A stretch of DNA of 64,000 nt. Source: Monoplex corrugatus. Lineage: Eukaryota; Mollusca; Gastropoda; Littorinimorpha; Ranellidae. The position numbers and the translations under genes were made by a program. The notes beneath the pieces are model-generated. The model had not been told where the DNA came from. It saw nothing but the letters and a program-made list of their open reading frames with translations, and did not search any database. Location of the stretch: positions 75,682,135 through 75,746,134 of the forward strand of contig CM060307.1 in the NCBI GenBank assembly GCA_030674185.1. The letters are read 5' to 3'. Below, piece by piece: positions 44,458 through 57,957 of the stretch; within the stretch, counting starts at the first letter, position 1; each line of letters starts with the position of its first letter.

Positions 44458-44829
44458 GTGTAATTTTCTTTTCCTTTTTTCTGTTGTGGTATTGTATATG
44501 TTTTGAAACGGGTTACAGCCCTGATATGGCGCTGCGTAATCGGCTGGGCTTTAAACAAAAATAACAGTAACGGTCTATTATCCAGGAATGATTGATTTAC
44601 TTAAACCACTGTATTTATGTTCAGCTGAACGTTTGTCAATACTTACACTATATTGCAGTGTTGCACAACATTTTGTGTACACTCCATTCTGCTCAACTGT
44701 TGCGATTCGCTCCCCTCCAAACAAATCAGACGTTTGTAGAGAACAGACTACACACGTTCCACCACCATCTCCCCTACTCGCCTCCCTCCACTGCCCCTCC
44801 TTGTTGCAGATCAATAGCCATTCCTGATG

Positions 44830-45260
44830 GTGCATGCAAGACAGGGGTCTGTGGCCGCCCTAGGGTGTCTTGGCTGGCCTAACGAGCACCAAGCCAGGCA
44901 CAAAACCGTTCCCACCACAGAATGAAGAGCTCCATTCAACGTGCTGCAGCTATCGGAGTATTGACTACAAGCCCCCGTATATTTCCTGTCATTGGTCCTT
45001 CGCCAGTCGTCTCCCTTGGCCCGCAATTGCCGCCTTTTTCGGGGAGCAGACGCCTGGAAAGGGGAGAGGCGTTGTGTCTTTGCGGTTGCCCTTTATAGAC
45101 CCCCTCTTTCGTCGTGTTGGAAAGGCTGCTCTGTTACCCACTGGATGTGGAGCGTTAAGTTAAATAAGGAAAATCATATCAGAGCCGCTTAATGGCTCGG
45201 CCCTGTTTGTGGGTGGATTGATGCGGCAGCAAAGTCATGGCGGCCAAATTCAATCAGCGA
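44830..45260. other. GC/CpG-rich island of unknown role
   Basis: It is richer in GC and CpG than the flanking AT-rich sequence (CAGTCGTCTCCCTTGG, GGGGAGCAGACGCCTGG, GATGCGGCAGC, ATGGCGGCC). No family domain, repeat match or clear splice pair was seen. It could be an internal promoter, an enhancer, an unrecognised exon or old transposon sequence. Confidence 0.35.
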
Positions 45261-46074
45261 TGTCTTTTCTCGTAATACACGCAGCTCCTCAATTGCGTGA
45301 TCACTGGGAAGTCAGTCAGATACTTGACCAGGCGGAATAAACGTGACCTCTCTCTCTCTGTCTGCTGTTCCCTCTCTTTTCCTCATGGTCTTCGCCTCCG
45401 TGCTATCTGTTTCTGTGCCCCCCGTCTGTCTCTCTCGTGTTGAAGACCTATTACCGGAGATGTCGGAGTTTATTTCTGGTTGATTCTCATTACATAATCT
45501 AGTCAGCATTAAAAGTATTTTGCGAGGACATAGTATGCAGTTTTTAAAATTTCTGTTAAAAAAATTATATTGTAAAAGCGAGGGAAAAAACCTTTACTTG
45601 CTTCAAATAGCCATACCACATATTTCTCAGAAAAAAAACACACTTTTATATAAATGAATATATAGCGGATAGTATGGCCTTTCATTTTAAGATCCTAATG
45701 TTTTTAAATCTCAGAAACGCACTTCACGTCGTTTATAGTCCAACTGATCGTGCGGAACATTTCCAGCCCGACTCAAAAAATGTAGTAATAGTTTCTTGTC
45801 TGCGTGGTTTTAGAACTTTTCGTCATTGGTGTGGGAGGGATGCTGGCTTATTGATCTGTGTGAATGACTGGAAACTTTTCAGTCTCGCGTTTCCTCTCTT
45901 TTCACTTTCGTCTCTGCCTCTCTCTGTCTGTCTCTGTTTTTCTGTTTCTTCTACATCTGTGCCATTTAGTTTCTTAATAGAGATCACAGTTGACATTTAG
46001 TGACCATTAAGTGGGCGGATGTGGATTCTTTTCTGCGCTCATAGGTGTATTTATGCGTGCACAAATATGTTAAC

Positions 46075-46175
<101 letters not shown>

Positions 46176-46421
46176 TGGTCGGTCGTTTGGCTGCATGCGT
46201 GTATGCATGCGTAAGGGAGGTTCATTTGCAACAAAACTTCTGCTTTGTTCTCAACATTTTACTTTCATTGGAGCTTTAAAGGCGGACACACATTTGGATG
46301 ATGACTACATGGTCGTCTGTTTGGATTGGCGACTTGCTACCGTGGTTCGATCTTTCTGAACAGGAGTAGGGAATTCATACAAACCCTTTCTAAATGATTA
46401 CGAGACAAAAATAGAGAGGCT

Positions 46422-46635
46422 TTAACCCTTTGTCTCCCGCACCCTGTCCACCAACTGCAAAAACTTAACCCTTTGATTCCCTCACACTATCCACCAGCTT
46501 CCTACAGCAGGAAGCTGGTGGATAGCAGGAAGCTGGTGGATAGTGTGAGGGAATCAAAGGGTTAATATTTTGCTTTGCTAACATGGTTGACAATGCAGGA
46601 TGTTGGTGGATGGGGTGCGGGAGTCAGAGGGTTAA
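46422..46635 (-). mobile_element. TTAA palindromic MITE-like element, copy E (opposite orientation)
   Basis: 214 bp, TTAA to TTAA. The asymmetric interior GCTTTGCTAACATGGTTGAC is the reverse complement of that in copies C and D, so this copy is inverted. The inner palindrome (46465-46565) is lengthened by a tandem repeat of GCAGGAAGCTGGTGGATA. Confidence 0.88.
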
Positions 46636-46649
46636 ATACAGCATGTTGC

Positions 46650-47300
46650 CGTGTCATCATGTGCGCTGCCCTTTGCGTTATTTGTTTGTCATGTGCAGAC
46701 ACTTTGCATGAAACCTTTTTGTCCGCGGTTAAAAGTGGCGACAACAGAACGAACAAGACATTTCAGATTACACGTCTAACTTATCACAATATCATCGCTT
46801 GAATTTTGCACTGAGCCGTTTAACTGTTTTCCATGAAAAGGAAGCACCAGTTATCATGCATGCATGCAAAAGAAGATGTATGAAGACAATCCACAACTCC
46901 ACACATGTCTCGCGAAAACACAATTAAAGCGATGCAATCTAAACTGATCCCTTTCCAACGTGCACTTTGCGTGATTTAGTCTGAAACTGAAATGGAAGCC
47001 ATAAATTGCTCGGCAAACTAGCGAGGAAGCAGGTTCATGGTGGAGTATTCCCCAATCTGTATGGGGGAGGGGGGGAATACTTGTTCCTCTGTATCGCCCT
47101 TCCACCCTTCCTCACTCCGAGCCTGCTCTGTAGTGTGCCCAAGAGAGATTCTTACCCCGTTGCTTCTCTTTGGGGCATGTGGACATGATTTTAATCTAAT
47201 TGGATTGGGAAATGTATTCTCTGCATTTATCGGACTGTTGCTGCTGATTCTCTCTCTCCATGGAAACAACAAAAATTACTTTGATCTGTGGAAATTGTGG
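46650..47300. repeat. Segment pair 1, left copy
   Basis: It aligns with 55735-56350 over about 600 bp. Shared phrases are ACATTT-AGAT-ACACGTC-A-TT, GAAGCACCAGTTA/GCAGGCACCAGTTA, CGTGCACTTTGCGTGATTTAGT and GACATGATTTTAATCT-ATTGG. Similarity is moderate, with many indels, so the duplication is old. Confidence 0.75.
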
Positions 47301-47736
47301 AAGCGGGGACAAGTCGTGATTATTGAGCCATACCAGTAGTCCAGGGTTCTTGTATAAGAGTACCACTCATATTCTACGAAGAGTTTGGCGACCAGTAGCT
47401 GACGCTTATAAGTACACCCATTTTGCAATAAGAATTTTGATATATTAGAAATATTCTAAACGTCACGTCACCTTTTCAATTTTCGGTCAGTACTGGCAAA
47501 CTGGGATAGACTATATATGGAAGTGTGTGATTTCAGTGAATCTTACACAAATCTTACACGAATAAAATTCTACAAATCCTGTCTTCGAAAAATATGCCCG
47601 TCTGTTGAAAGAGATGGCGAGGTGGAGGCGGATAGGAAGGGAAAGACTAAAAAGAACCTCTAAAAACTCAAACTAAAAACCAAAACCAACCAAGCAACCC
47701 AACAATGAGTCAACCAAAAAAACCCGCCAATAACAA

Positions 47737-47760
47737 CAACAAACAAACAAACAAACAAGC

Positions 47761-47801
<41 letters not shown>

Positions 47802-47860
47802 CCAATCAACCAACAACCAACCAACCAACCAATCAACCAACCAACCAACCAACCAAAGCA
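47737..47860. repeat. (AAAC)n/(AAGC)n/(AACC)n tetranucleotide array
   Basis: Three successive tetranucleotide blocks: CAAA, CAAG, then CCAA. Confidence 0.92.
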
Positions 47861-47929
47861 CAATAATACAGTGTGACTGACTTTATTGTAACGTGCATGT
47901 ACCCATGACGTGTTTGTGTTATGTTTGAA

Positions 47930-48100
47930 AGATAAGGTGGACGACTAGTTAGCAGGGAAACATGCTCTCTCTCTCTCTCTCTCTGAAAGATAAGGTAGAC
48001 GACTAATTAGCAGGGAAACATGCTCTCTCTATCTCTTTCTGAAAGGTAAGGTGGACGACTAGGTAGCAGGGAAACAGTCTCTCTCTCTCTCTCTCTCTAA

Positions 48101-48131
<31 letters not shown>

Positions 48132-48147
48132 CTATATATCTATATAT

Positions 48148-48205
<58 letters not shown>

Positions 48206-50022
48206 TATATACAAATATATCTGAAAGATAAGTAGACGACTGGTTAGCAGGGAAACATGCTCTCTATCTCTCTGAAAGATAAGATGGACAACTAGGTAGC
48301 AGGGAAAGTATCTCTCTCTCTCTCTCTCTGAAGGATAAGATGGACGACTAGTTAGCAGGAAGTATGCTGTCTCTCTCTCTCTCTGAAGGATAAGGTGGAC
48401 GACTAGTTGGCAGGGAAGTATGCTGTCTCTCTCTCTCTCTGAAGGATAAGGTGGACGACTAGTTAGCAGGGAAGTATGCTGTCTCTCTCTCTGAAGGATA
48501 AGGTGCACGACTAGTTGGCAGGGAAGTATGCTGTCTCTCTCTCTCTTGAAGGATAAGATGGACGACTAGTTAGCAGTGAAGTATGCTGTCTCTCTCTCTC
48601 TCTCTCTGAAGGATAAGGTGGACGACTAGTTAGCAGTGAAGTATGCTGTCTCTTCTCTCTCTGAAGGATAAGGTGGGCGACTAGTTGGCAGGGAAGTATG
48701 CTGTCCTCTCTCTCTCTCTCTCTCTGAAGGATAAGGTGGACGACTAGTTAGCAGGGAAGTATGCTGTCTCTCTCTCTCTCTGAAGGATAAGGTGGACGAC
48801 TAGTTGGCAGGGAAGTATGCTGTCTCTCTCTCTGAAGGATAAGGTGGGCGACTAGTTAGCAGAGAAGTATGCTGTCTCTCTCTCTCTCTGAAGGATAAGG
48901 TGGACGACTAGTTAGCAGGGAAGTATGCTGTCTCTCTCTCTGAAGGATAAGGTGGACGACTAGTTGGCAGGGAAGTATGCTGTCTCTCTCTCTGAAGGAT
49001 AAGGTGGGCGACTAGTTAGCAGGGAAGTATGCTGTCTCTCTCTCTCTCTGAAGGATAAGGTGGACGACTAGTTGGCAGGGAAGTATGCTGTCTCTCTCTC
49101 TGAAGGATAAGGTGGACGACTAGTTAGCAGGGAAGTATGCTGTCTCTCTCTCTCTTGAAGGATAAGGTGGACGACTAGTTGGCAGGGAAGTATGCTGTCT
49201 CTCTTGTGAAGGATAAGGTGGGCGACTAGTTAGCAGAGAAGTATGCTTTCTCTCTCTCTCTCTGAAGGATAAGGTGGACGACTAGTTGGCAGGGAAGTAT
49301 GCTGTCTCTCTCTCTGAAGGATAAGGTGGGCGACTAGTTAGCAGAGAAGTATGCTGTCTCTCTCTCTCTCTGAAGGATAAGGGGACGACTAGTTAGCAGG
49401 GAAGTATGCTGTCTCTCTCTCTGAAGGATAAGGTGGACGACTAGTTGGCAGGGAAGTATGCTGTCTCTCTCTCTGAAGGATAAGGTGGGCGACTAGTTAG
49501 CAGGGAAGTATGCTGTCTCTCTCTCTCTCTGAAGGATAAGGTGGACGACTAGTTGGCAGGGAAGTATGCTGTCTCTCTCTGTGAAGGATAAGGTGGACGA
49601 CTAGTTAGCAGGGAAGTATGCTGTCTCTCTCTCTCTCTGAAGGATAAGGTGGACGACTAGTTGGCAGGGAAGTATGCTGTCTCTCTCTCTCTGAAGGAGA
49701 AGGTGGGACGACTAGTTAGCAGGGAAGTATGCTGTCTCTCTCTCTCTCTGAAGGATAAGGTGGACGACTAGTTAGCAGGGAAGTATGCTGTCTCTCTCTC
49801 TGAAGGATAAGGTGGGCGACTAGTTGGCAGGGAAGTATGCTGTCTCTCTCTCTGAAGGATAAGGTGGACGACTAGTTAGCAGGGAAGTATGCTGTCTCTC
49901 TCTCTGAAGGATTAGGTGGACGACTAGTTAGCAGGGAAGTATGCTGTCTCTCTCTCTCTCTGAAGGATAAGGTGGACGACTAGTTAGCAGGGAAGTATGC
50001 TCTCTCTCTCTCTCTCTCACAG
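47930..50022 (+). repeat. Large minisatellite, ~50-58-bp unit, about 36 copies
   Basis: The unit is GAAGGATAAGGTGGACGACT, AGTTAGCAGGGAAGTATGCT, GT(CT)n. Units differ in three diagnostic sites: GTGGAC/GTGGGC, AGTTAGC/AGTTGGC and GCAGGG/GCAGAG. The CT run varies from about 5 to 22 bp. The first five units are more diverged (GAAAGATAAG..GGGAAACATGCT), and a (TA)n array (48100-48215) interrupts units 3 and 4. There is no coding frame. Confidence 0.97.
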
Positions 50023-50124
50023 ACACGTTGAGGGGAACGAGTTCCATTCCCTTAGCCCTTCCTTAACACAGCACCTCAGACACGAGCCACATCAACCCCC
50101 CCCCCCCCTAACTTTTTTTTGCGT

Positions 50125-50286
50125 GCGTGCGGACACGATTTGAATCTTGTCGTTTGCTGGATTGTATTCTCTGATTTTACTGCCACCACCTCTGATTTCC
50201 CTCTTTCCGGAAAACAGCAAACTTCACTTTACAAAACTTTTCAAAGTTAAGCAGAGGAGAGGAAATTTTGTGTGTGTGTGTTGTGT

Positions 50287-50367
<81 letters not shown>

Positions 50368-50870
50368 TGTGTGTGTGTTTGGACTTGGTTGATTGGAAAG
50401 AGGGGTGGCGAGAACGGAGGGGGCAAAAACAAGCGGATGACGCTATGGGGATATTCCCGCCCCCCACCCCCCACCCGCATCCCCCTCTTGTGTTTGTTTT
50501 TTGTTTTTGGCAAATAGAGGCTTCGTCTAGTTTTTTTTAGTGTGACTTTGAACATGCAAATGGATACCAGGAAAAAGTAACCCATATCTATTTTCATTTC
50601 AATATAGTTAGCTGTGATTGTTGGTGTATACCAATGTACACGTTTTTTTATTTTTTATCTAAGTCAGTGTTATTGTGAAGTATAGATTGTTGTAGCCCTA
50701 ATTCCGCAACATGGATCAAGACGCGTTAATAAAGTGAATTGAATATGTGGTATGCAGATAACTCCGTTTCATTCACAGCAAGTTGAAAATACTGGCGATG
50801 ATGTTATGCTCTTTCAGGTACTATGACATTGAAAACAAACCATGAGCATTCATAGGTGTTCATTTGTATC
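50125..50870. repeat. Segment pair 2, left copy
   Basis: It matches 57240-57790. Shared phrases are GGATTGTATTCT, TGATTTCCCTC, CAAACTTCACT-T-CAAAA, TCAAAGTTGAG/TCAAAGTTAAG, a TG array, then TTCA-GG/AC-AG-TGAAAAT and TTGAAAACA-ACCATGA-CATT. The first 110 bp also resemble 47180-47290. Confidence 0.75.
50267..50380. repeat. (TG)n microsatellite
   Basis: About 110 bp of TG with GG and TTG interruptions. The equivalent TG array is at 57444-57531 in the paralogous segment. Confidence 0.95.
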
Positions 50871-50898
50871 TTCATGTTCGGTCTTTGTTGCTGTTGCT

Positions 50899-50932
50899 GT
50901 TGTGTTGTTGTTGTTGTTGTTGTTGTTGTTGT
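50899..50932. repeat. (GTT)n trinucleotide repeat
   Basis: About 11 GTT units. Confidence 0.9.
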
Positions 50933-51200
50933 CAGCCAAATCAGTTTTGTACTAAAGAAAGATTGAGCTATGTTGATATTGATAAAAACTAAAGGCAGAC
51001 AATGAGACCTTACCGGAGAATTACTTTGTAAATTGTTTTCAGTTATCATTTTCTTCAAGCTTTATGTCAGTAGACAAAATGACACCTCCAAGCATGTAGA
51101 CAAACCATGTCGATAAGGATATTTCAGTGCAATAGAACTTTTGATTCTATTTCCAACAGTTAGCTCGTCATACACGAAACATCACGATCACTGTCTTCTC

Positions 51201-51281
51201 AACAAACAAACAAACAAACAAACAAACAAACAAACAAACAACAAACAAACAAACAAACAAACAAACAAACAAACAAACAAA
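51201..51281. repeat. (AAAC)n tetranucleotide repeat
   Basis: About 19 CAAA units with one base lost at 51240. Confidence 0.95.
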
Positions 51282-51764
51282 AAGGGTCTGCTTATATGGC
51301 TTGAGAGCCATTGTACGTTTTGATGTGTAATAATTTGAAAGCTGGTTTTGTTTGATGCAAAATTTTTACTTGTACTTATTGCGAAGTCCATATTTGCTAA
51401 TTGTAATTTAAAAATAAACAACCAACCAAACAAAAAACACCGTTGTAAGGGAGTGAGATGATAGAGGCATCAACCTTTTATCATGCCAGCATTATGAGGG
51501 CAGTGTCCCTTTCTTCTCTCTCTGTGCTTTGCCTTCACTAAACCCCAAAACCGGAGTACATACCCATTCACAGTTGGGTGGATCGCAGTCTGCACGCATG
51601 AAGGTTTTCCCGGGCCAGTATGGTATGGTTTCGGTGTAAACCTGTGCAGTCAGATTGAAAGGTAAGAACTGTACTTCTACACCAACCAGTTATAGTTTGT
51701 GCTCTCGCTCTACCCACAAATAACCCAAAGCTTTGGTGGTGGCTGTAATCATTTTAGCAGAAAA

Positions 51765-54700
51765 TCAGGTCAGACAGTCATCTTTCTGGATGCGAGGAGG
51801 GAATGTAAGTATATGTATTGGCATCCTTCTGTCTCGGGAGACAATGGAGATTGCGCCTTGGAAGTCATTCTGCGGTGGAACTGCAGCGCTAGCTGTGGTG
51901 TAGAGCCCGATCCTCGAACGGCAGGTCCTGTTGCAGTTGCTGCACGTGAAGATGGTGTCGTCCGAAGGCGCTAACCCTGCTCTCTGGCGTCTGCGTGCCC
52001 TTCTTACCTCCCACTGCTCCTCTCTCCTCTGCTCGGATGTCTTGATGGCCGAATTGATGGTAAGTTTCCAGCTGCTGCGATCTGCTGCTACCACTTCGAA
52101 ACCTGCTGGTACAATGCCACCCGTCTTGAGGTCCCGCTTGCATACATCTTTGTAGCGGAGTATGGGCCTTCCCGTGGGTCTGGAGCCAGTAGCAAGCTCG
52201 CTGTACAAAATGTCTGTGGGTATTCTGCCATCTTGCATGCGGGTAACATGGCCAAGCCAGCTCAAGCGTCTCTTTGTGAGCAGGGCAAACATGCTGAGAG
52301 TTCCTGCACGTGCTAGGACGTCCTTGTTGGGGTCGTGGTCCTGCCATGCAATGCCAAGAATCCTTCTGAGGCAGCGTAGATGAAAGGTGTTGAGCCTGCG
52401 TTCTTGACGGGAGTATAGAGTCCAGGTCTCGCACCCATACAACAGTGTGCTCAGCATGCAAGCTTAGTACACTTTAGTCTTTGTCTTGATGGTCAGCATG
52501 GAGTTTTCCCCACTCTCTTTGACAGGCGGGCCATTGCTGCAGATGCCTTGCCGATCCTTGAGTTCAGCTCGGTGTCCAGGTTGAGACTGCTGGAGATGGT
52601 GGAACCAAGGTATGTGAAGTCTTCCACCTCATCGAGAGTGCAGTCACCAATGGAAATGCGAGGAGCCGAACTGCCATCTTGACCCAGGACGTTGGTCTTC
52701 TTTAGGCTGATCGTGAGGCCAAATTCTTTGCAGGCATGAGCGAAACGGCTAATGGAGGGCAGCCTCGGTGTGTGCCGTCAAGGCGGCATCGTCAGCAAAC
52801 AGCATCTCTCGAATGAGGACTTTTCGCACTTACGTCTTTGCACGGAGGCGTGCTTGGTTGAACAGGCTGCCGTTGCTCCCGGTGTGAAGGTAGACGCCTT
52901 CTTCGGACTGACTGAAGGCGTAGCGCAGCAGCAGGAAGAACAGGATGCCGAAAAGTGTCGGGGCGAGGACACACCCCTGTTTGAGTCCGCTTTTGATGGG
53001 GAAGGGGTCCGAGGAGGAGCCAACGTACTGGACGGTGCCTTTTATGTCCTCATGAAAGGATATGATCATCCTCAGGAGCGTGGGGGGACATCCAGTTCTC
53101 TGCAGTAGTGTAAACAGGCCTGTCCTGCTGACCAAATCAAACGCCTTGGCCAGGTCTACGAAGGCGATGTACAGAGGGCGTCTCTGTTCGCGGCACTTCC
53201 CTTGCAGCTGCCTCAGAGAGAATATCATGTCGATCGTTGATCTCGCAGCTCTAAACCCGCACTGCGCCTCTGGGTAGACGCGTTCTGCAAGCGACTGCAG
53301 TCTGTTCAGTACGACGCGCGCGAAGGTCTTCCCGACAATGCTTAGGAGAGATATTCCGCGATAGTTATTACAATCGCTGCGATCGCCTTTGTTCTTGTAG
53401 AGCTTGATGATGTTGGCATCTCGCATGTCCTGAGGCACAGTTCCTTCCTCCCAGCACTGTAGCAGGAGTTCGTGGAGGTGATCGAGGAGGCTGGTATCTT
53501 TGCCTGCTATAATGACCTCGGGGGGGGGGGGGGGGATGCCATCGTTTCCTGGGGCTTTGCCGCTGGCTAGAGAGTCGATGGCCATGTTGAGCTCCTTGGT
53601 GGTGGTGGGGTCGTCGAGCTCTTCCATGACTGGCAGGAGGCTCGTGTTTTCCACTGCTGAGTCTGTAACAATGGTCTCCCTTGAGTATAGCTCTTGGTAG
53701 TGTTCTGCCCATCTCTCCATTTGCTTTGCATGATCGGTGATGATTTCGCCAGTGGCGGATTTCAGCGGGACGATCTTGATGGCGCATGGGCCAAAGGCCT
53801 TTTTCATACCCTCGTACATGCCTCGAATGTTGCCGCAGTCGGCAGACAGTTGGATGCTTTGACATAGGTTCTGCCAGTAGTTGTTGGCGCACTGTCTAGC
53901 GATCCGTTGGGCGTCGCTTCTAGCCCTCTTAAGGGCGGCAAGTGTCTTTTCACAGGGGTCTTGTTTGTATTTGAGTAAGGCAGTTCTCTTGAATGAGATG
54001 GCTGGCTCAAGGTCCACAATTCCGGCTTCAAACCAGTCGGGATTTCTCTGCTTTTTCTTTCCAAAAGCGCCAACAGTAGACTTGTATGTGGCATCACGGT
54101 CGTGTGTCCAGCTCTCTTCCGCACTGCTGGTTGGGTAGTTGCTAAGGGCTTCTTGGATGGCGTCTGCAAAGCGTTCGCGTAGTTCAGGGACTGATGACAT
54201 GGCTGTATTGATGCGAGGGCGTCTTTTCTGCTTTGATCGATGGATTCGCTTGGGTTGAAGACGCACCTTGCTGGCGGCCAGAGAGTGGTCAGTGTCGCAG
54301 TCAGCGCTATGATAGCTGCGAGTAGTGAGAACACAATTCAGCGAGGGTCTTCGAGTGATGACGAGATCCAACTGGTGCCAGTGACGAGATCTGGGATGCC
54401 GCCAGGACACTCTGTGGCTGAGGTTTGTGGGGAAGAAAGTGTTTGTGATGCAGAGGTAATGAAAGGAGCATAGCTCAAGGAGTCGTTGCCCGTTCTCGTT
54501 AAGTTTGCCGACGCCAAAGTGGCCGATGCATCGGGGCCAGAAGATATGGTCTGAACCAATCCGAGCATTAAAATCACCGAGTAGGTACAAGTGTTCTGCG
54601 GTGGGTAGCTTCTTGATGGCGGTCTCAAGCTCCTCGTAGAACTCGTCCTTCGCCTCTGCTGAAGAGCAAAGTGTGGGGGACACTTATGATGTTCACAGGG

Positions 54701-55116
54701 TCTGAGGTGGTTGAGAGGCGAAGAGAAAGGATGCGAGCTGTGCCTTCTAAGGGCGGTTCGATTGAAGACAGTAGAGAGTTTCTCACAGCAAAACCGACGC
54801 CGTGCACTCGGTTCTCCTCTGGGGCCTTCCCCTGCCAGAAGAATGTATAGTCCTTTTCTTTTAGGCTGCCGTTTGATGGAAGTCTGGTTTCCTGCAGTGC
54901 AGCGATATCAATATTGGACCTCTTGAGCTCGCGACTGATGACTGCTGCCTTTCTTGCATCGTCGACCTGTTGGAGATCGTCAGAGAGGCCAGGACACATG
55001 GTCCTGACGTTCCAGGTTGCCAGTCTCAGCACTGGCGGCTTTGTTTTATTTCTTTTTTCTTTGCCTGGTGCAGGGTTTACAGTCTGCTCTTCGGTATTAT
55101 CCTGAGCTCCAAGCAC
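51765..55116 (-). pseudogene. Nearly full-length LINE: AP-like endonuclease, reverse transcriptase, C-terminal finger
   Basis: The minus strand, 5' to 3', begins with an exonuclease-endonuclease-phosphatase domain: LRLATWNVRTMCPGLSDDLQ, IDIAALQETRLP, HGVGFAVRN (55030-54780), LYLLGDFNARIGSD, NENGQRLLELC, RHPRSRHWHQLDLVI and DCDTDHSL (to about 54250). A linker helical region is followed by RT: GKAPGNDGIPPP, NYRGISLLSIVGK, FRAARSTIDMIFSLRQ, AFVDLAKAFDLVSR, GLKQGCVLAPTLF and active site MLFADDAALT (FADD at 52788-52799). The C-terminal part is YGCETWTLYSRQERRLNTFH, WLGHVTRMQDGRIP and a CxxC remnant FTCSNCNRTCRSRIGLY (about 51900-51960). Defects are a frame break near 54690, a K-to-stop change at about 52826 just before FADD, a frame break near 52755 and a stop/frame break near 52470. 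The clade is not assigned. Confidence 0.9.
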
Positions 55117-55665
55117 CCATTGAAGCAGGCAGACTGTGACGGGTCAGCACCTTACTGGCTGGGGGCTGTCCAGCTTGAAGCGGGCGATAGCTGATCAGTG
55201 GGACGCGATGATCTCTCCCACCATCGGAGGCAACCCGTTGCGCCCGAGCTCACGCCAATATGCTCGACTTATAACTCGTAACTGCTGCCTCCCGTGTTGT
55301 TTCTGCCGCTGAGACAGCGGCACTGGAGTGACCTCTCCAGGGCGCAAGCCTGGGCAAGATATATGGAGCCCCATTGGAGGTCCTGGGTTACCCAGTCGTC
55401 AAGACCCCCCTCTCGGCCTCGCCGGTGTTCTTCAAAGGAATGCAACGCAGTACGTTTGGCACCAGGTTGGCTGCAGGAGCTGCCGAAGTCAGTGAGCACA
55501 GCGCACTGGTCCGCCTTCGGGGCTCCACTCCTGATTTTAAAGGTTTACTCCCCTACACTTGGCCGTTGGATCCATCCAGGATCTCCTCTGCCCTCTAGCC
55601 GTTGGCTGCAAAGAGCAGCTCCTCCGCCTAGCGGTGCAGTGTAAACACCGCCCCCTCATGTGTTT
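55117..55665 (-). other. Presumed 5' untranslated region of the 52-55 kb LINE
   Basis: GC-rich sequence runs upstream of the endonuclease frame without a recognised domain, and returns to AT-rich host sequence near 55665. Short minus-strand frames here have no family match by eye. Confidence 0.4.
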
Positions 55666-55734
55666 AGCCCGGGAGGGAATATAAATCCTCAATATATAAT
55701 CATCAGAGAAACTTAACTGTCTAGAACAGAGCAT

Positions 55735-56350
55735 GCAGTCCCCTCATCAAATTTTCAGTTTGAGCAGTTTGTTTGTGGTGTACAGACGCTTCATGGGTAT
55801 TTTAGTCCTTTGCTGGAAGCAGGGGCAATTGGAATAAACAGGACATTTTAGATGACACGTCCACTTTCTTTTTAGCTTGAATTTAATTTGAAGCCATATA
55901 GAAGTCATCCCTGAAAAGCAGGCACCAGTTACTCTGCAGAAAGTGTGTGAGAGTGCCCAATTTCTACCTTTACATGTCGTGAAAACAAAATTAAAGGAGT
56001 GGAATCAAAACCGATGCCTTTTAAACGTGCACTTTGCGTGATTTAGTCAGAAACTTTAATGGAGCCATAAATTGGATGGCGAAAACTAGCAGGAAAAACA
56101 AATTCACGGTGCGGCAATCTGAACTTTTGTAGACGGGAATCGACTTTTTTTCTCTGTGCTCCTCCCCTCCAGCTCACATTCACCACGCCTGATAGACAGT
56201 GCCCTGGAGAGGTCTCTGCCCCAGAGCGCAGTGACATGATTTTAATCTGATTGGGCTGTGGATTGTGTTTTCTACATTTTCGGCGGCTACTACCGATTCT
56301 CTATCATTGGAAACAGCAGACACCACTCTGTGGAAATAATGGAGAGGGAA
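55735..56350. repeat. Segment pair 1, right copy
   Basis: Paralogue of 46650-47300 (see that entry). It starts 70 bp after the end of the LINE-associated GC-rich block. Confidence 0.75.
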
Positions 56351-56835
56351 AAAAAAATCAGGGTGGTAAAGGGATATTAACAATTCAATTTTCAGCAACT
56401 TTATGTAGTTTAGGTATCTTTAAAGAAATTAAAGGCTCAGTCCATGATGGAACACATGTATGTTTGAAAAAAAATAGCAGTCTTACTCAGCATCTGCTGT
56501 AAGTAGATGAATGCAATTGTAAAGCTTCTGTAAAAGGATTTTGTATGGGAGTGCCAAAACATTTGCATTTACAACTCAGGCACTTTGTGTCATTCAACTA
56601 CCAGTACTATATATATATATGAAGCAGAAGAAACATGCAGCAAGGACTGTAGATTTATTCCCCTTGTGAAGGGGATCGTAAAATCTTTCCAGTGAATAAA
56701 CTTGATGAATAATCCAAATAATTTCTGGCAAATTTGTATGGAACGCTTATTGAAATGTCTTGAATACGATACATTTCTCTTGAACGAAAATCCTATCTTT
56801 GAAAAAATACAAGTGTAATCCTAGTGATAATAACA

Positions 56836-56958
56836 AAAATGATGATGATGATGATAATGATAATAACTACTACTACCACCACCACCACTACTACTACTAC
56901 TACTACGGATGATGATGATGAGACGACGACGATGATGATGATGATGTCGACGACGACG

Positions 56959-57028
<70 letters not shown>

Positions 57029-57052
57029 CGATAACAACAATAACAATAATAA
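56836..57052. repeat. Mixed trinucleotide array
   Basis: Successive GAT, TAC, CAC, GAT, GAC and about 25 AAC units. Confidence 0.93.
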
Positions 57053-57239
57053 TAGAGCAGAAATGGCATCGGTGTATATACATGTCGGGTGAGTGTCAGA
57101 AATGCTTCAAACGACATTATGTGACCAATCGGTAAGGAGAGAAATTGACAGCTGACCAGCCTGAAATATTTATGAAGGAAAAGATTCCGTTCCGTTGTCC
57201 ATTGCTGACAGACGGAAGCCACAGACCTGCCTGTCTGAA

Positions 57240-57790
<551 letters not shown>

Positions 57791-57957
57791 TGTCAGCTGT
57801 ATTGCATTGTGTCGTATTTAATGATACTGTTTTGTTTCGTTCATGTGGTTTTTCACAGTAGAATTTCAGTGTTAAAGTTCGGGTTACTCTCCCCTGAAAG
57901 AGCGCATCACCAAGAACAGCGCTACCGTACATTTTCTTTTTTTTCCGCAATTCTCAG

